Position numbers and translations under genes: made by a program
Notes under the pieces: generated by a model
Databases searched by the model: none
What the model was told of the DNA's origin: nothing
Seen by the model: the letters and a program-made list of their open reading frames with translations, nothing else
Shown: positions 49,630-58,039 of the stretch, piece after piece
Numbering within the stretch: position 1 is the stretch's first letter
How the letters are laid out: every line of letters begins with the position of its first letter
DNA from: Paraburkholderia piptadeniae
GTDB taxonomy: Bacteria; Pseudomonadota; Gammaproteobacteria; Burkholderiales; Burkholderiaceae
Length of the DNA stretch: 64,000 bases
Assembly (NCBI RefSeq): GCF_900007165.1
Contig: NZ_CYGY02000067.1
Location: forward strand, 94,816 to 158,815
Reading direction: 5' to 3'

Positions 49630-49634
49630 GCGGT

Positions 49635-50042
49635 ATGAAAAGCGATATGGAGAACCTGACCATCGGCGCCCTGGCGGCCGCGGCTGATGTCGGCGTGGAA
49701 ACCATCCGGTTCTATCAGCGCAAGGGGCTGTTGCTCGAGCCGGACAGGCCGTACGGCGGCATCCGGCGCTATGGCGCAGCCGACGTGGCACGGGTCCGGT
49801 TCGTAAAATCGGCGCAGCGACTGGGTTTCAGCCTGGAAGAGGTGGCGGAACTGCTCAGGCTCGAAGACGGCACTCACTGCGAGGAAGCGAGCAGGCTGGC
49901 CGAACACAAGCTTGACGACATCCATGCAAAACTCGCTGACCTGTCACGCATGGAGTCAGTGTTATCGCGGCTGGTGAGCGCCTGTCATGCCAGTCGGGGT
50001 CACGTGTCATGTCCGCTGATTGCCTCGTTGCAAGGGAGATGA
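49635..50042 (+). CDS. merR: mercury-responsive regulator MerR
   Basis: A 135-residue MerR. The N-terminal winged helix-turn-helix (LTIGALAAAADVGVETIRFYQRKGLL) is followed by a coiled-coil and the three Hg-binding cysteines: one in DGTHCEEASRLAEHKL, one in LVSACHASRG and one in HVSCPLIASLQG. All are present, so it should sense Hg(II). GGAG is nine bases before ATG 49635; an internal ATG at 49647 is an alternative. It is divergent from the mer structural genes and represses and activates the shared promoter. Confidence 0.94.
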   Translation: MKSDMENLTIGALAAAADVGVETIRFYQRKGLLLEPDRPYGGIRRYGAADVARVRFVKSAQRLGFSLEEVAELLRLEDGTHCEEASRLAEHKLDDIHAKLADLSRMESVLSRLVSACHASRGHVSCPLIASLQGR

Positions 50043-51021
50043 AGCTGCCTCGTAGTCCAGCGCAGCCTGGTTTGGGATCGTTGCGCCTGGACCACCAACA
50101 ATCCATATCTGGCGCGTATTTGGGGCAGCCCGTCGCGGAGCCTGCCGACCTTGTTCAATGCCTTGCAGGCGGAAGCTGAACCCTGCAACGTACTTCATCC
50201 GATGCAGTCGTGGCACGAGCAACTAAATGGTGCGTGTCGCTGGTTGCGCGTCACATTTTCAAGCTCACACTTTGGGTTAGATATGACGCGACATTCCTGG
50301 TGTTGCTAAACACCATTGCGCAATTGCGCAGCGCACCGCGTATCGCCTGATTGCTGTCCACGAGCGACGTAATTCGAACGCTGGCGCAGATCAAGCGAGC
50401 CTCCCCGCCCATTGCAGCGACACGAAAGAACTGATCGAGGTCGCTAATGGGCTGGCCTGTCTAAAACCTGTTTGTGCGCTAACGAACTGAAGAAGACACG
50501 TCGTTTCGAAGTCCCGATGGCGAATAGGCATTGCGATCTTGCCTGGAAACGGCAACTTGTCACCGCGCGATCGACTACGCAAGCGTGTGTTCTATATCCA
50601 GAATTTACTTCTCCGGTCTGCGAAACAACTGCACTTCTCCCGCGCTTAAGAAGCGCGGGAGCGATAGCGCTACTCGAAGACCCCCTGAATTTACGGGTCG
50701 ATACTGCAACGTCGCGGATTCACGGTGATCCGTCAGTCTCCGATCCATATTTCCCGGGATATGCCGACGAAAAGAATGTCTGCCGTGCAGAGGGATTCAT
50801 CTGAATTTGCCGCGGTGAAAGAGCACGGCGATGAGCCAGAAAGCAGCCATCGCGTGTGGGCACAGCAAATGCAACGGTCACAGTACCGGCCGGTAGACGC
50901 CACGCAAAGAAAACGGGCAATGCAGTCGGCATGACGACCTGGTGGTCGAGCCAGGTTTGCAAACCGTCGCGGCGCCGCTGGACAGGGCATTGGCGAACGC
51001 GTGACAGGGCGGGGTTTTGGC
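50043..51021. other. gene-poor region after merR
   Basis: About 980 bases without a convincing gene. Several open frames (for example 50391-50582 minus, 50472-50804 plus, 50725-50934 plus) overlap in different frames and lack family-like sequence or start signals. The base composition is lower in GC than the rest. It holds a perfect 11-bp hairpin (50637-50661). I looked for transposon end repeats beside the mer genes and saw none that I could recognise. It may be debris from the event that brought or trimmed the mer cluster. Confidence 0.45.
50637..50661. repeat. perfect 11-bp inverted repeat
   Basis: CTCCCGCGCTT and AAGCGCGGGAG are separated by AAG, giving a long, very stable hairpin. No T run follows on either strand, so it is not a classical intrinsic terminator. 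It may be a short repeat element or the end of a lost transcript. Confidence 0.6.
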
Positions 51022-51846
51022 ATGCTGCACGATGTTGTCAGAGCGCGAATCGCACGAAATGCGGGGCTTCTTTCATTGCCTGATCCTAGCCAACTCTTCT
51101 TGCAGGAAAAAGTCGTGCATGTATGGGTGCTGGACGAGCCTGTCATCGGACAGGCATGTTCGTCACTCGTCCACACGCTTTCGCAGGACGAGCGACAGCA
51201 CGCACAAGCGTACAGGCATGAAGGCGATCGCAATAACTTTATCGCCCGACGGAGCATGCTCCGCTGGCTGATCGGCGTCTATCTGCGCAGCAGGCCCGAA
51301 TCGCTGCGCTTCAACGTGACGAGGCACGGCAAGCCCGCGTTGCAGTGGCCACGCGGTACGAGGCTCGCATTCAATGTTTCCCATACTGACGGGCTCGCCC
51401 TGCTCGCTTTTGCGTTGAATTGCCGCGTCGGCATCGACGTCGAGCGACAGATTGAAGGCATCGACTTTGCGAACGTCGGACGCGGGATCTTTTCTCCAGT
51501 AGAGGAAAGCGTGCTCGCGGCGGCACGACCCGATTCGGCCACGGCCTTCCTTAGCATCTGGACACGAAAAGAAGCTCTGCTCAAGGCGCTCGGCAGCGGC
51601 CTTCTGGTCGAGCCAGCCTCCTATACGACAGAAGATGCGCCTGCACTCGGCGAGGGCCGATGGCACGCGTCGAAAAAGGGGACACGCATTGCGGGCTGGA
51701 CGTGCATGGACCTGGGCCTCGGTCCAGAAGTCCAGGGCGCCTTGGCCGTGTCGCTCGATGACGCATGCGTCACGCTTTGCCGCTGCTCGCCTTCGACCTG
51801 GGCAGAGAACTCTTCTTTTGAAACCAATCTGCTTTCAGTTATCTGA
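51022..51846 (+). CDS. 4'-phosphopantetheinyl transferase superfamily protein (Sfp type)
   Basis: A 274-residue Sfp-type phosphopantetheinyl transferase, which would move the CoA arm to a carrier protein. Hallmarks are AFNVSHTDGLALLAFALNCRVGIDVERQ with the Mg-binding Asp and Glu, and FLSIWTRKEALLKALGSGL with the W-x-x-KEA motif. I start it at ATG 51022; a GTG at 51001 would add seven residues, and both have only a G-rich stretch upstream. No polyketide, peptide synthetase or other carrier-protein gene lies in the window, so its client is elsewhere. It stands alone between two gene-poor stretches. Confidence 0.85.
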   Translation: MLHDVVRARIARNAGLLSLPDPSQLFLQEKVVHVWVLDEPVIGQACSSLVHTLSQDERQHAQAYRHEGDRNNFIARRSMLRWLIGVYLRSRPESLRFNVTRHGKPALQWPRGTRLAFNVSHTDGLALLAFALNCRVGIDVERQIEGIDFANVGRGIFSPVEESVLAAARPDSATAFLSIWTRKEALLKALGSGLLVEPASYTTEDAPALGEGRWHASKKGTRIAGWTCMDLGLGPEVQGALAVSLDDACVTLCRCSPSTWAENSSFETNLLSVI

Positions 51847-52045
51847 CACTGCGCAAATCGAATTTCTAATTCAACGCTTCACGAACGGGAGCTAAAGGCG
51901 CTACAAAACAGACGCGAAAATTGCATGGGGCTTGTCGTCTTTTCCGCGCGATCTGGCACAAGAAAAATAATTTAGCGCAGGCCTACGGTTTCAGAGACGG
52001 GTGCCGATAAGAGCGCTCATAAGTCCCCTGCAGACGAGGCTCCCC

Positions 52046-52309
52046 ATGTCATTCGCATTTGATTTGATCGTTCACCCCACGCCCCGATTCAAGCGTACTT
52101 TCGTTATCCTGGCTGGCTGTGCGGGCATACTGGCCAGCCTGTCGATTTGGGGCCGTGTGCCCGCCGATGTACTCGCCGACGCCGACAGAGAAGTCGCACA
52201 CTACGGCCCCGCGCTAACGGGCTCCGCGTGCCCGGTCGAAGGAGCCGTATCGAGGGACGCTCGCGGTACGTTCCTCATGTGCTGGAAACAGGTTTGGAGC
52301 AAGCCGTAG
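52046..52309 (+). CDS. small hypothetical membrane protein
   Basis: An 87-residue open frame with GAGG six bases before the ATG. One hydrophobic span near the N-terminus (TFVILAGCAGILASLSIW) follows a basic stretch (PTPRFKRT), so it is probably a single-pass inner-membrane protein with a short outer domain. I do not recognise a family. It stands alone, with about 200 bases of non-coding sequence on each side. Confidence 0.45.
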   Translation: MSFAFDLIVHPTPRFKRTFVILAGCAGILASLSIWGRVPADVLADADREVAHYGPALTGSACPVEGAVSRDARGTFLMCWKQVWSKP

Positions 52310-52578
52310 AAGTGACTTTCATATCGCAGCAGCGTCCTCAGAAGGCAAAAAATGACGAACGAAAGACCCGTGGCGATCGCCACTCCGTAACGGACATAAG
52401 CGCTAGCGGCTGAACAGCGGCCGCCTGCGATCGCATAAGCACGGCTGCTACTATTGCCGCTGTCGGGCTATCGAAGCACCCGTGGGTGTGAAAACGGGCT
52501 TTGCGCAAAAATGCGCTGACGCACTGCTTCGATGTGCCCGTACGACAAGCCATCAAACTCGACAAGGATTCGGGCGGC

Positions 52579-53472
52579 GTGCGAATCGATCCATACAGCC
52601 TGGAGCTGTTCATCTCCGTGGTGCAGGAGGGCTCCATTGCTCGCGCGGCCAGCCGCAATCACATCGCCCCTTCGGCGCTCAGCCGGCGCATCGCGGATCT
52701 CGAAACCGCGATGGGCCTTACCTTGCTGATCCGCTCTCCGTCAGGTGTCGAGCTGACGGAGGCCGGCCGTCACGCCTTCGCGCGCGCAGTGTCACTGCAT
52801 GATCAGTTGCAATCGCTGGCACGCGAGGTACAGTCGCTCAGCGGCGAGGTCGCCGGCATCGTGCGGCTGTATGCGAATGCATCGGCGATCGTCGGCTTCC
52901 TGCCCGAGCGGCTGAAGGCGTTTCAGGCCCGCTACCCGCTTGTTCAGATCGCATTGACGGAACAGATCAGCGATGAGGTGATCCGCGCGTGCGTCGACGA
53001 CCGCGCCGACGTCGGCATCTGCGCGAGCGGCAAGATACCGGGTGGCCTCGATTCGTGGCACTTCGCCGATGATCCGCTGATGGTCGTGCTGCCGCTCGAT
53101 CATGAACTAGCCTCTCTCGATGCGCCGACGTTCAGCGATGTCATCCGTTTTCCGCTTGTCGCCCTTCAGGCAGGCGGCTCGCTCGATCAGATCATCAACG
53201 AGCGCGCCGACGCCATTCGCACGCCGCTCAAGCTGGCCGTGACGGTCAACAGCTTCGACGCGCAGTGCCGGATGGTCGAAGCGGGACTCGGCATTGGCAT
53301 TGTGCCGACGAGTGCCGCGTCCGCGTTCGCCGGATCGCACGGTTTCGTGCGCCGCCCGCTCGACGAGCCATGGGCGGCACGTCGCAGCCTGCGGGTTCAT
53401 GCGCTCAGGAAGTCTTCGCGTCTGAAGGCCGTGCAGGCATTGATCGACTCGCTGACGCACGCCGAGGGTTAA
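52579..53472 (+). CDS. LysR-family transcriptional regulator
   Basis: A LysR regulator of about 297 residues with helix-turn-helix LELFISVVQEGSIARAASRNHIAPSALSRRIADLE and an effector domain with IVRLYANASAIVGFLPERL, DVGICASGKIPGG and GIGIVPTSAASAF. The start is uncertain: GTG 52579 puts the HTH at the usual place, whereas the frame opens further upstream only from TTG or GTG codons without a good ribosome site. It lies 94 bases before the aconitase-family gene on the same strand and probably controls it and the MFS gene. The inducer is unknown, likely a di- or tricarboxylic acid. Confidence 0.85.
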   Translation: MRIDPYSLELFISVVQEGSIARAASRNHIAPSALSRRIADLETAMGLTLLIRSPSGVELTEAGRHAFARAVSLHDQLQSLAREVQSLSGEVAGIVRLYANASAIVGFLPERLKAFQARYPLVQIALTEQISDEVIRACVDDRADVGICASGKIPGGLDSWHFADDPLMVVLPLDHELASLDAPTFSDVIRFPLVALQAGGSLDQIINERADAIRTPLKLAVTVNSFDAQCRMVEAGLGIGIVPTSAASAFAGSHGFVRRPLDEPWAARRSLRVHALRKSSRLKAVQALIDSLTHAEG

Positions 53473-53566
53473 CGAGGACATCGCGGTTTGCGATGCCCCC
53501 TTTGCTCATCGAGCACTTCTTGCCTGTTCGCGCCGCCGTCTAGATTTCCGTTCAAGGAGAAATCGG

Positions 53567-55531
53567 ATGGCGAAACTGGAATTGACGGGCCGGATATTGT
53601 TTCTTTGCCAGGACCCGGAACGGGTCGAGCGGCAACTCAACGGCCTCGATCTGACCGAGGCGACAGCGGGCACGCTGAGAGACGACGTCTCGACCGACGA
53701 GATCACGCCGATGAGCGTGCTCACCCGCTTCGACGAGCGTCTCGGCCGCTTCCCCTATCTCGGCTTTCGCACGGGAGGACGCAATCCCATCGGCCCCGAC
53801 GCGATCCGCAACGGCCGTTTCTGCGTGACAGTCGCGGGCAACCGGTACGGCAAAGGATCGTCGCGCGAGCATAGTCCGCTCGCGGAATATCGCGCGGGCA
53901 TCCGGCTCGTGATCGCGAGGAGCTTCGAACGGATTTATCGTCAGAACGCGGACAACCTCGGACTCTTCACGTCGACCGATTTTGGGCTGATCGAGCGCAT
54001 CCGGCGCGGCGAGCCGATCGACATCGAGGAACTCGTCGCATCGCGCGACACGCTGTCGGCAGCGATTCTCAGAAGCGGCGGCTTGCTGCGCTATGGCGCG
54101 CGGCACATGCGGCATATCGGGGTCGCAGATCGCGCCGTCGATGGCGAGCCGCGCACGCTCGCGCAGAAAATCATCGAGCGCCACGCGCTGCGCACAGAAG
54201 GAACGGGCGCATCGCTCGCGCCCGGCTCCGGCGTTTTCGTGCGCGCGGACTGGCGCTTCATCCACGAGTACTACACCGGCATGGCGACACACATGCTGCA
54301 TGCGACGTTCGGCAAGCCGTTGTCGCTGCATCAGCCGGAAACCATTCTCACCTTCGAAGACCACCTCTCGTATTCGCACAAGAGCGAGCTTCACATCAGA
54401 AACGGTCTGCTGCCTGACGTCAACGAACTGTCCGCGGCGCACAGGCAATTCGCTCAAGACCATGGGCTGAAGAATCACGGCTATCTCAGCGAGATCGACG
54501 GGCGCTTCAGCGAAGGCTCCGAAGGTATCTCGCACGCGATGATGGCCGAGCGCTACGCGCTGCCCGGCCAGTTGATCGTCGGCACGGATTCGCACACGCC
54601 GCATAGCGGCGCGCTCGGGTGCGTGGCGTTCGGCGTCGGCACCACCGATATGGCAAATGCGTTCGTCACCGGCGCAGTGCGCATGACCGTGCCGCAGTCG
54701 CTGCGTGTCGATTTCAACGGTTCCATTCCAGCCGGCGTCACGGCGAAGGACCTGGCGCTGCATCTGCTCGCCGACCCGAGAATCCGCGCCGGCGCAGGCG
54801 TCGGCAAAGTGTTCGAGTTCGCGGGCTCCGCCATCGCGCAACTGACGACGGATGAACGCACGACGCTGACGAACATGACGGCCGAACTCGGCGGCTTGAC
54901 CGGCATCGTCGCGCCCGACGAAGAAACCGTGCGCTTTCTCAAGGCGCGGCGCGGCCTCGACTTCGTGATCGAAGCGTGGATGCGCAGCGATGCGGGCGCA
55001 AGCTACACCGAGGTGATCGAGATCGACTGTACGGGCATCTCGCCGATGCTCGCCTCACCCGGCGATCCGGGCAACGGCGTCGCGCTGCGCGATCTCGCGG
55101 AACGCCCGCGCGTCGATATCGCTTATGGCGGCTCTTGCACCGCCGGCAAGCGCGAAGACTTCGACCACTATCACGAAGTCCTCGCATGGGCTGCCGCGCG
55201 TGGCCTGCGCGTCCCGTCGAGCGTGAAGCTGTATCTTCAGTTCGGCACATCGGACGTCAGGGACTACTGCGTGCGGCGCGGCTACATCGAGGCATTCGAG
55301 CGAGCGGGTGCCATCCTTCTGCAACCGTCATGCGGGGCCTGCGCCAATTGCGGTCCGGGCGCTTCCGTGGACGCGAGCCAGGTCACGATCAGCGCGATCA
55401 ACCGCAATTTCCCGGGCCGCTCGGGTCCGGGCCAGGTCTGGCTCGCGAGTCCGCCGACCGTGGTGGCCAGCGCGCTCGCCGGCCATATCGCTTCGTTCGA
55501 TGAATTGAAGGCGCACGCGCAGCGGGCCTGA
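53567..55531 (+). CDS. aconitase/isopropylmalate dehydratase-family hydratase with N-terminal swivel domain
   Basis: A 654-residue Fe-S hydro-lyase. The LeuD-type swivel domain comes first (residues 1-180; VAGNRYGKGSSREHSPLAEYRAG). The catalytic domain follows, with VGTDSHTPHSGALGCVAFGVGTTDMANAF and Fe-S cysteines in GGSCTAGKRED and QPSCGACANCGPG. In AcnA-type enzymes the swivel domain is last; here the order is as in AcnB, but the AcnB HEAT domain is missing. The length does not fit standard aconitase A or B. AAGGAG is seven bases before the ATG. With the flanking LysR and MFS genes it is probably a catabolic hydratase for an imported carboxylic acid, substrate unknown. Confidence 0.85.
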   Translation: MAKLELTGRILFLCQDPERVERQLNGLDLTEATAGTLRDDVSTDEITPMSVLTRFDERLGRFPYLGFRTGGRNPIGPDAIRNGRFCVTVAGNRYGKGSSREHSPLAEYRAGIRLVIARSFERIYRQNADNLGLFTSTDFGLIERIRRGEPIDIEELVASRDTLSAAILRSGGLLRYGARHMRHIGVADRAVDGEPRTLAQKIIERHALRTEGTGASLAPGSGVFVRADWRFIHEYYTGMATHMLHATFGKPLSLHQPETILTFEDHLSYSHKSELHIRNGLLPDVNELSAAHRQFAQDHGLKNHGYLSEIDGRFSEGSEGISHAMMAERYALPGQLIVGTDSHTPHSGALGCVAFGVGTTDMANAFVTGAVRMTVPQSLRVDFNGSIPAGVTAKDLALHLLADPRIRAGAGVGKVFEFAGSAIAQLTTDERTTLTNMTAELGGLTGIVAPDEETVRFLKARRGLDFVIEAWMRSDAGASYTEVIEIDCTGISPMLASPGDPGNGVALRDLAERPRVDIAYGGSCTAGKREDFDHYHEVLAWAAARGLRVPSSVKLYLQFGTSDVRDYCVRRGYIEAFERAGAILLQPSCGACANCGPGASVDASQVTISAINRNFPGRSGPGQVWLASPPTVVASALAGHIASFDELKAHAQRA

Positions 55532-55574
55532 CGGTTCGCTCGCAAGACATACAACTACGATACTGGAGACAAAC

Positions 55575-57017
55575 ATGGCCATGCTGGAGGGCGCGTCACA
55601 ACTGCGCGCCGCAGATCATCCCGCGCTAGCCGAAACAGCTTCCGCCGTCGACACAGGCGCAATTTCCGCGCGTCTGGACAGGCTGCCTGCAACACGCGCC
55701 GTCTGGAAGCTGATCGTGCTACTCAGCCTCGGATTCTTCTTCGAGCTATACGATCTTCTCTTTACCGGCTACGTCGCGCCGGGCCTCGTCAAGAGCGGCA
55801 TTCTCACGTCGACGACATCAGGCCTGTTCGGCACATCGGGCGTCGCGAGCTTCATCGCCGCGCTCTTTTGCGGACTGTTTCTCGGCACCGTCGCTTGCGG
55901 GTTTCTTGCCGACCGTTTCGGCCGCAGAGCGATCTTCACGTGGTCCTTGTTGTGGTACGTAGCGGCCAACACCGTGATGGCCTTCCAGGACACCGCGACC
56001 GGCCTGAATTTCTGGCGCTTCGTTTCGGGCATGGGCATCGGCGTCGAGCTGGTGACGATCGGCACCTACATGTCCGAGCTTGCCCCGAAGCATCTGCGTG
56101 GCAGGGCTTTCGCCATATGTCAGACACTCGGCTTCTCGGCTGTGCCTGTCGTTGCGTTTCTTTCCTATCTGCTTGTACCGAACGCGCCGTTCGGCGTCGA
56201 TGGCTGGCGATGGGTCGTGTTGCTCGGCGGTATCAGCGCGCTCTTTATCTGGTACTTCCGGCGCAACCTGCCGGAAAGTCCGCGCTGGCTGGCGAACAAA
56301 GGACGGATTCGCGAAGCCGACGAAGTGCTCTCACGTCTCGAAGAAAAAGTCGCGAGCGAGTACGGGCGGCCGCTGCCCGAACCGGGACCGTCCGACCCCG
56401 TGCCCCGCAAGGCCGGCTTCGCGGATATGTGGAAACCGCCGTATCGCAAGCGCACAGTGATGCTCATCGTCTTCCACATCTTCCAGACGGTCGGCTTCTA
56501 TGGCTTCGCGAACTGGGTGCCGACGCTGCTCGTCAAGCAAGGCATCACGGTTACGTCGAGCCTGCTGTACACGACGGTCATCGGCCTCGCGGCGCCGCTC
56601 GGGCCACTGCTCGGCTACTGGATTGCCGACCGCTTCGAGCGCAAGCATGTGATCGTCTGCATGGCTGCGCTGAATATCGTCAGCGGCTTGCTGTTCAGCC
56701 AGGTGGCGTCGGCGGTCGCGATCGTGACGCTCGGTGTTTTGCTGACGTTGGCCGGCAACATCATCTCGTTCACCTATCACACGTATCAGCAGGAACTCTA
56801 TCCGACCGCGATCCGCGCACGCGCAGTGGGCTTCGTCTATTCGTGGAGCCGACTCTCGGCCGTATTCAGTTCTTTCGTTATCGCGTTCACGCTGAAGGAA
56901 TTCGGCGTGACAGGGGTGTTCGTTTTCATCGCGGGCGCAATGACGCTCGTCATCGTCGCGATCGGCCTGATGGGTCCGCGCACGCTCGGCAAATCGCTCG
57001 AGAGCATTTCACACTGA
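55575..57017 (+). CDS. MFS transporter, metabolite:H+ symporter type
   Basis: A 480-residue major facilitator with 12 hydrophobic spans. It starts VWKLIVLLSLGFFFELYDLLFTGYVAPGL and has the loop motif GFLADRFGRRAIF between spans 2 and 3, then RFVSGMGIGVELVTIGTYMSELAPKHLRGRAFA. It resembles proton-coupled aromatic- and carboxylic-acid importers. GGAG precedes the ATG. It follows the aconitase-family gene by 43 bases, so it probably imports that enzyme's substrate. It converges with the LysR gene at 57033, 15 bases apart. Confidence 0.88.
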   Translation: MAMLEGASQLRAADHPALAETASAVDTGAISARLDRLPATRAVWKLIVLLSLGFFFELYDLLFTGYVAPGLVKSGILTSTTSGLFGTSGVASFIAALFCGLFLGTVACGFLADRFGRRAIFTWSLLWYVAANTVMAFQDTATGLNFWRFVSGMGIGVELVTIGTYMSELAPKHLRGRAFAICQTLGFSAVPVVAFLSYLLVPNAPFGVDGWRWVVLLGGISALFIWYFRRNLPESPRWLANKGRIREADEVLSRLEEKVASEYGRPLPEPGPSDPVPRKAGFADMWKPPYRKRTVMLIVFHIFQTVGFYGFANWVPTLLVKQGITVTSSLLYTTVIGLAAPLGPLLGYWIADRFERKHVIVCMAALNIVSGLLFSQVASAVAIVTLGVLLTLAGNIISFTYHTYQQELYPTAIRARAVGFVYSWSRLSAVFSSFVIAFTLKEFGVTGVFVFIAGAMTLVIVAIGLMGPRTLGKSLESISH

Positions 57018-57032
57018 GCGGCGCATCGCCGT

Positions 57033-57938
57033 TCATCCGCCGCATGCGTGGATCAGAAACTGCTGTAGCGCAGTCGCTGGTCCACTCAGTCGCGCGCCCT
57101 TCAGCCAGATCATGCCCGCATCCATTTGCGGAACGGTATCCAGAATCGGACGTGCTTCGATACGCTTGCCCTCCAGCGACCACGGGCGGAAAACCATATC
57201 CGAGAGGACGGTCACGCCGAAGCCGTGGGCAACCAGTCCGCGCAGCGCTTCCATCGAGCTCGTGCGAAACGCGATATTCGGCTCGATGCGTTTCTTCTTC
57301 CAGTAGCGCAACGTCGATTGCTCGCCTTCGTCGACTGTGATCAGGATGTACGGATGCGCCGCAATGTCCTTCAGCGACGGTGCATCGAGTTGCGCGAGCG
57401 GGTGCGTCGGCGCGACCCATAGCTGCCGCCGCGAGCGGATCAGCACGTGCTTGCCGAATCGGTTGAGGTTCTCGACATTCGAAAGCAGCACCACGCCGAT
57501 CTCGATGTCGCCAGCGAGTACCGCACTTTCGATATCCGCTCGCTCCATGTCGCGCAGATCGAACTCGATCAACGGATAGGTCGCGCGAAAACGCGCGAGC
57601 AGTTCCGGCAGAAAATAGCCCAGCACGGTATACGACGCGGCGATCCGCACGGTGCCGCGCATGTCGTGCGAACGGAACGGCGGCTTGTGGATCGCATCGC
57701 GCGCCGCGTCCAGCACGCGCCTCGCGTGGTTGTAAAAGTCCTGGCCATCCGGTGTGAGCGCGACGCCCTGCGGCAGCCGCTCGAACAGCCGCGTGCCAAG
57801 ACCGCTCTCCAACGCGAGAACAGCATTGGTGATCGCCGATTGCGACACGTGCTCGTTGGCGGCCGCCATCGAAAACTGGCCTGTTTGCGCCGCCGCCACG
57901 AAGTAGCGCAATTGCCGGAGTGTGAGATCGAACGCCAT
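57033..57938 (-). CDS. LysR-family transcriptional regulator
   Basis: A 301-residue LysR regulator with helix-turn-helix LTLRQLRYFVAAAQTGQFSMAAANEHVSQSAITNAVLALE and effector domain stretches GTVRIAASYTVLGYFLPELL and IEIGVVLLSNVENL. It is divergent from the large indolepyruvate oxidoreductase gene, with 101 bases between the starts, and probably regulates it. The shared region contains GAATTG ... CAATTC (57956-57961 and 57984-57989), a candidate operator. Confidence 0.9.
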   Translation of the reverse strand: MAFDLTLRQLRYFVAAAQTGQFSMAAANEHVSQSAITNAVLALESGLGTRLFERLPQGVALTPDGQDFYNHARRVLDAARDAIHKPPFRSHDMRGTVRIAASYTVLGYFLPELLARFRATYPLIEFDLRDMERADIESAVLAGDIEIGVVLLSNVENLNRFGKHVLIRSRRQLWVAPTHPLAQLDAPSLKDIAAHPYILITVDEGEQSTLRYWKKKRIEPNIAFRTSSMEALRGLVAHGFGVTVLSDMVFRPWSLEGKRIEARPILDTVPQMDAGMIWLKGARLSGPATALQQFLIHACGG

Positions 57939-57973
57939 CTGATTTTCGAATACCAGAATTGTCTATTTGTGAT

Positions 57974-58002
57974 TTTACGATAGCAATTCGGCTTTCTATA
58001 CT
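57974..58002 (+). promoter_or_regulatory. candidate promoter of the indolepyruvate oxidoreductase gene
   Basis: TTTACG (57974-57979), a 17-base spacer and TATACT (57997-58002) make a sigma-70-like pair on the plus strand. It is 37 bases before the ATG at 58040 and overlaps the GAATTG/CAATTC dyad, which fits control by the divergent LysR protein. Confidence 0.5.
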
Positions 58003-58039
58003 CGGCGGAAAAATCACGATTCCGCCGGAGACAGCCCCC

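Noticed and set aside
50472..50804. 110-codon open frame after merR
   Set aside because: Other frames overlap it, it has no ribosome site or family-like sequence, and it contains the 11-bp hairpin.
46477..51021. Mercury transposon with terminal inverted repeats
   Set aside because: No transposase, resolvase or recognisable 38-bp end repeat is present near the mer genes.
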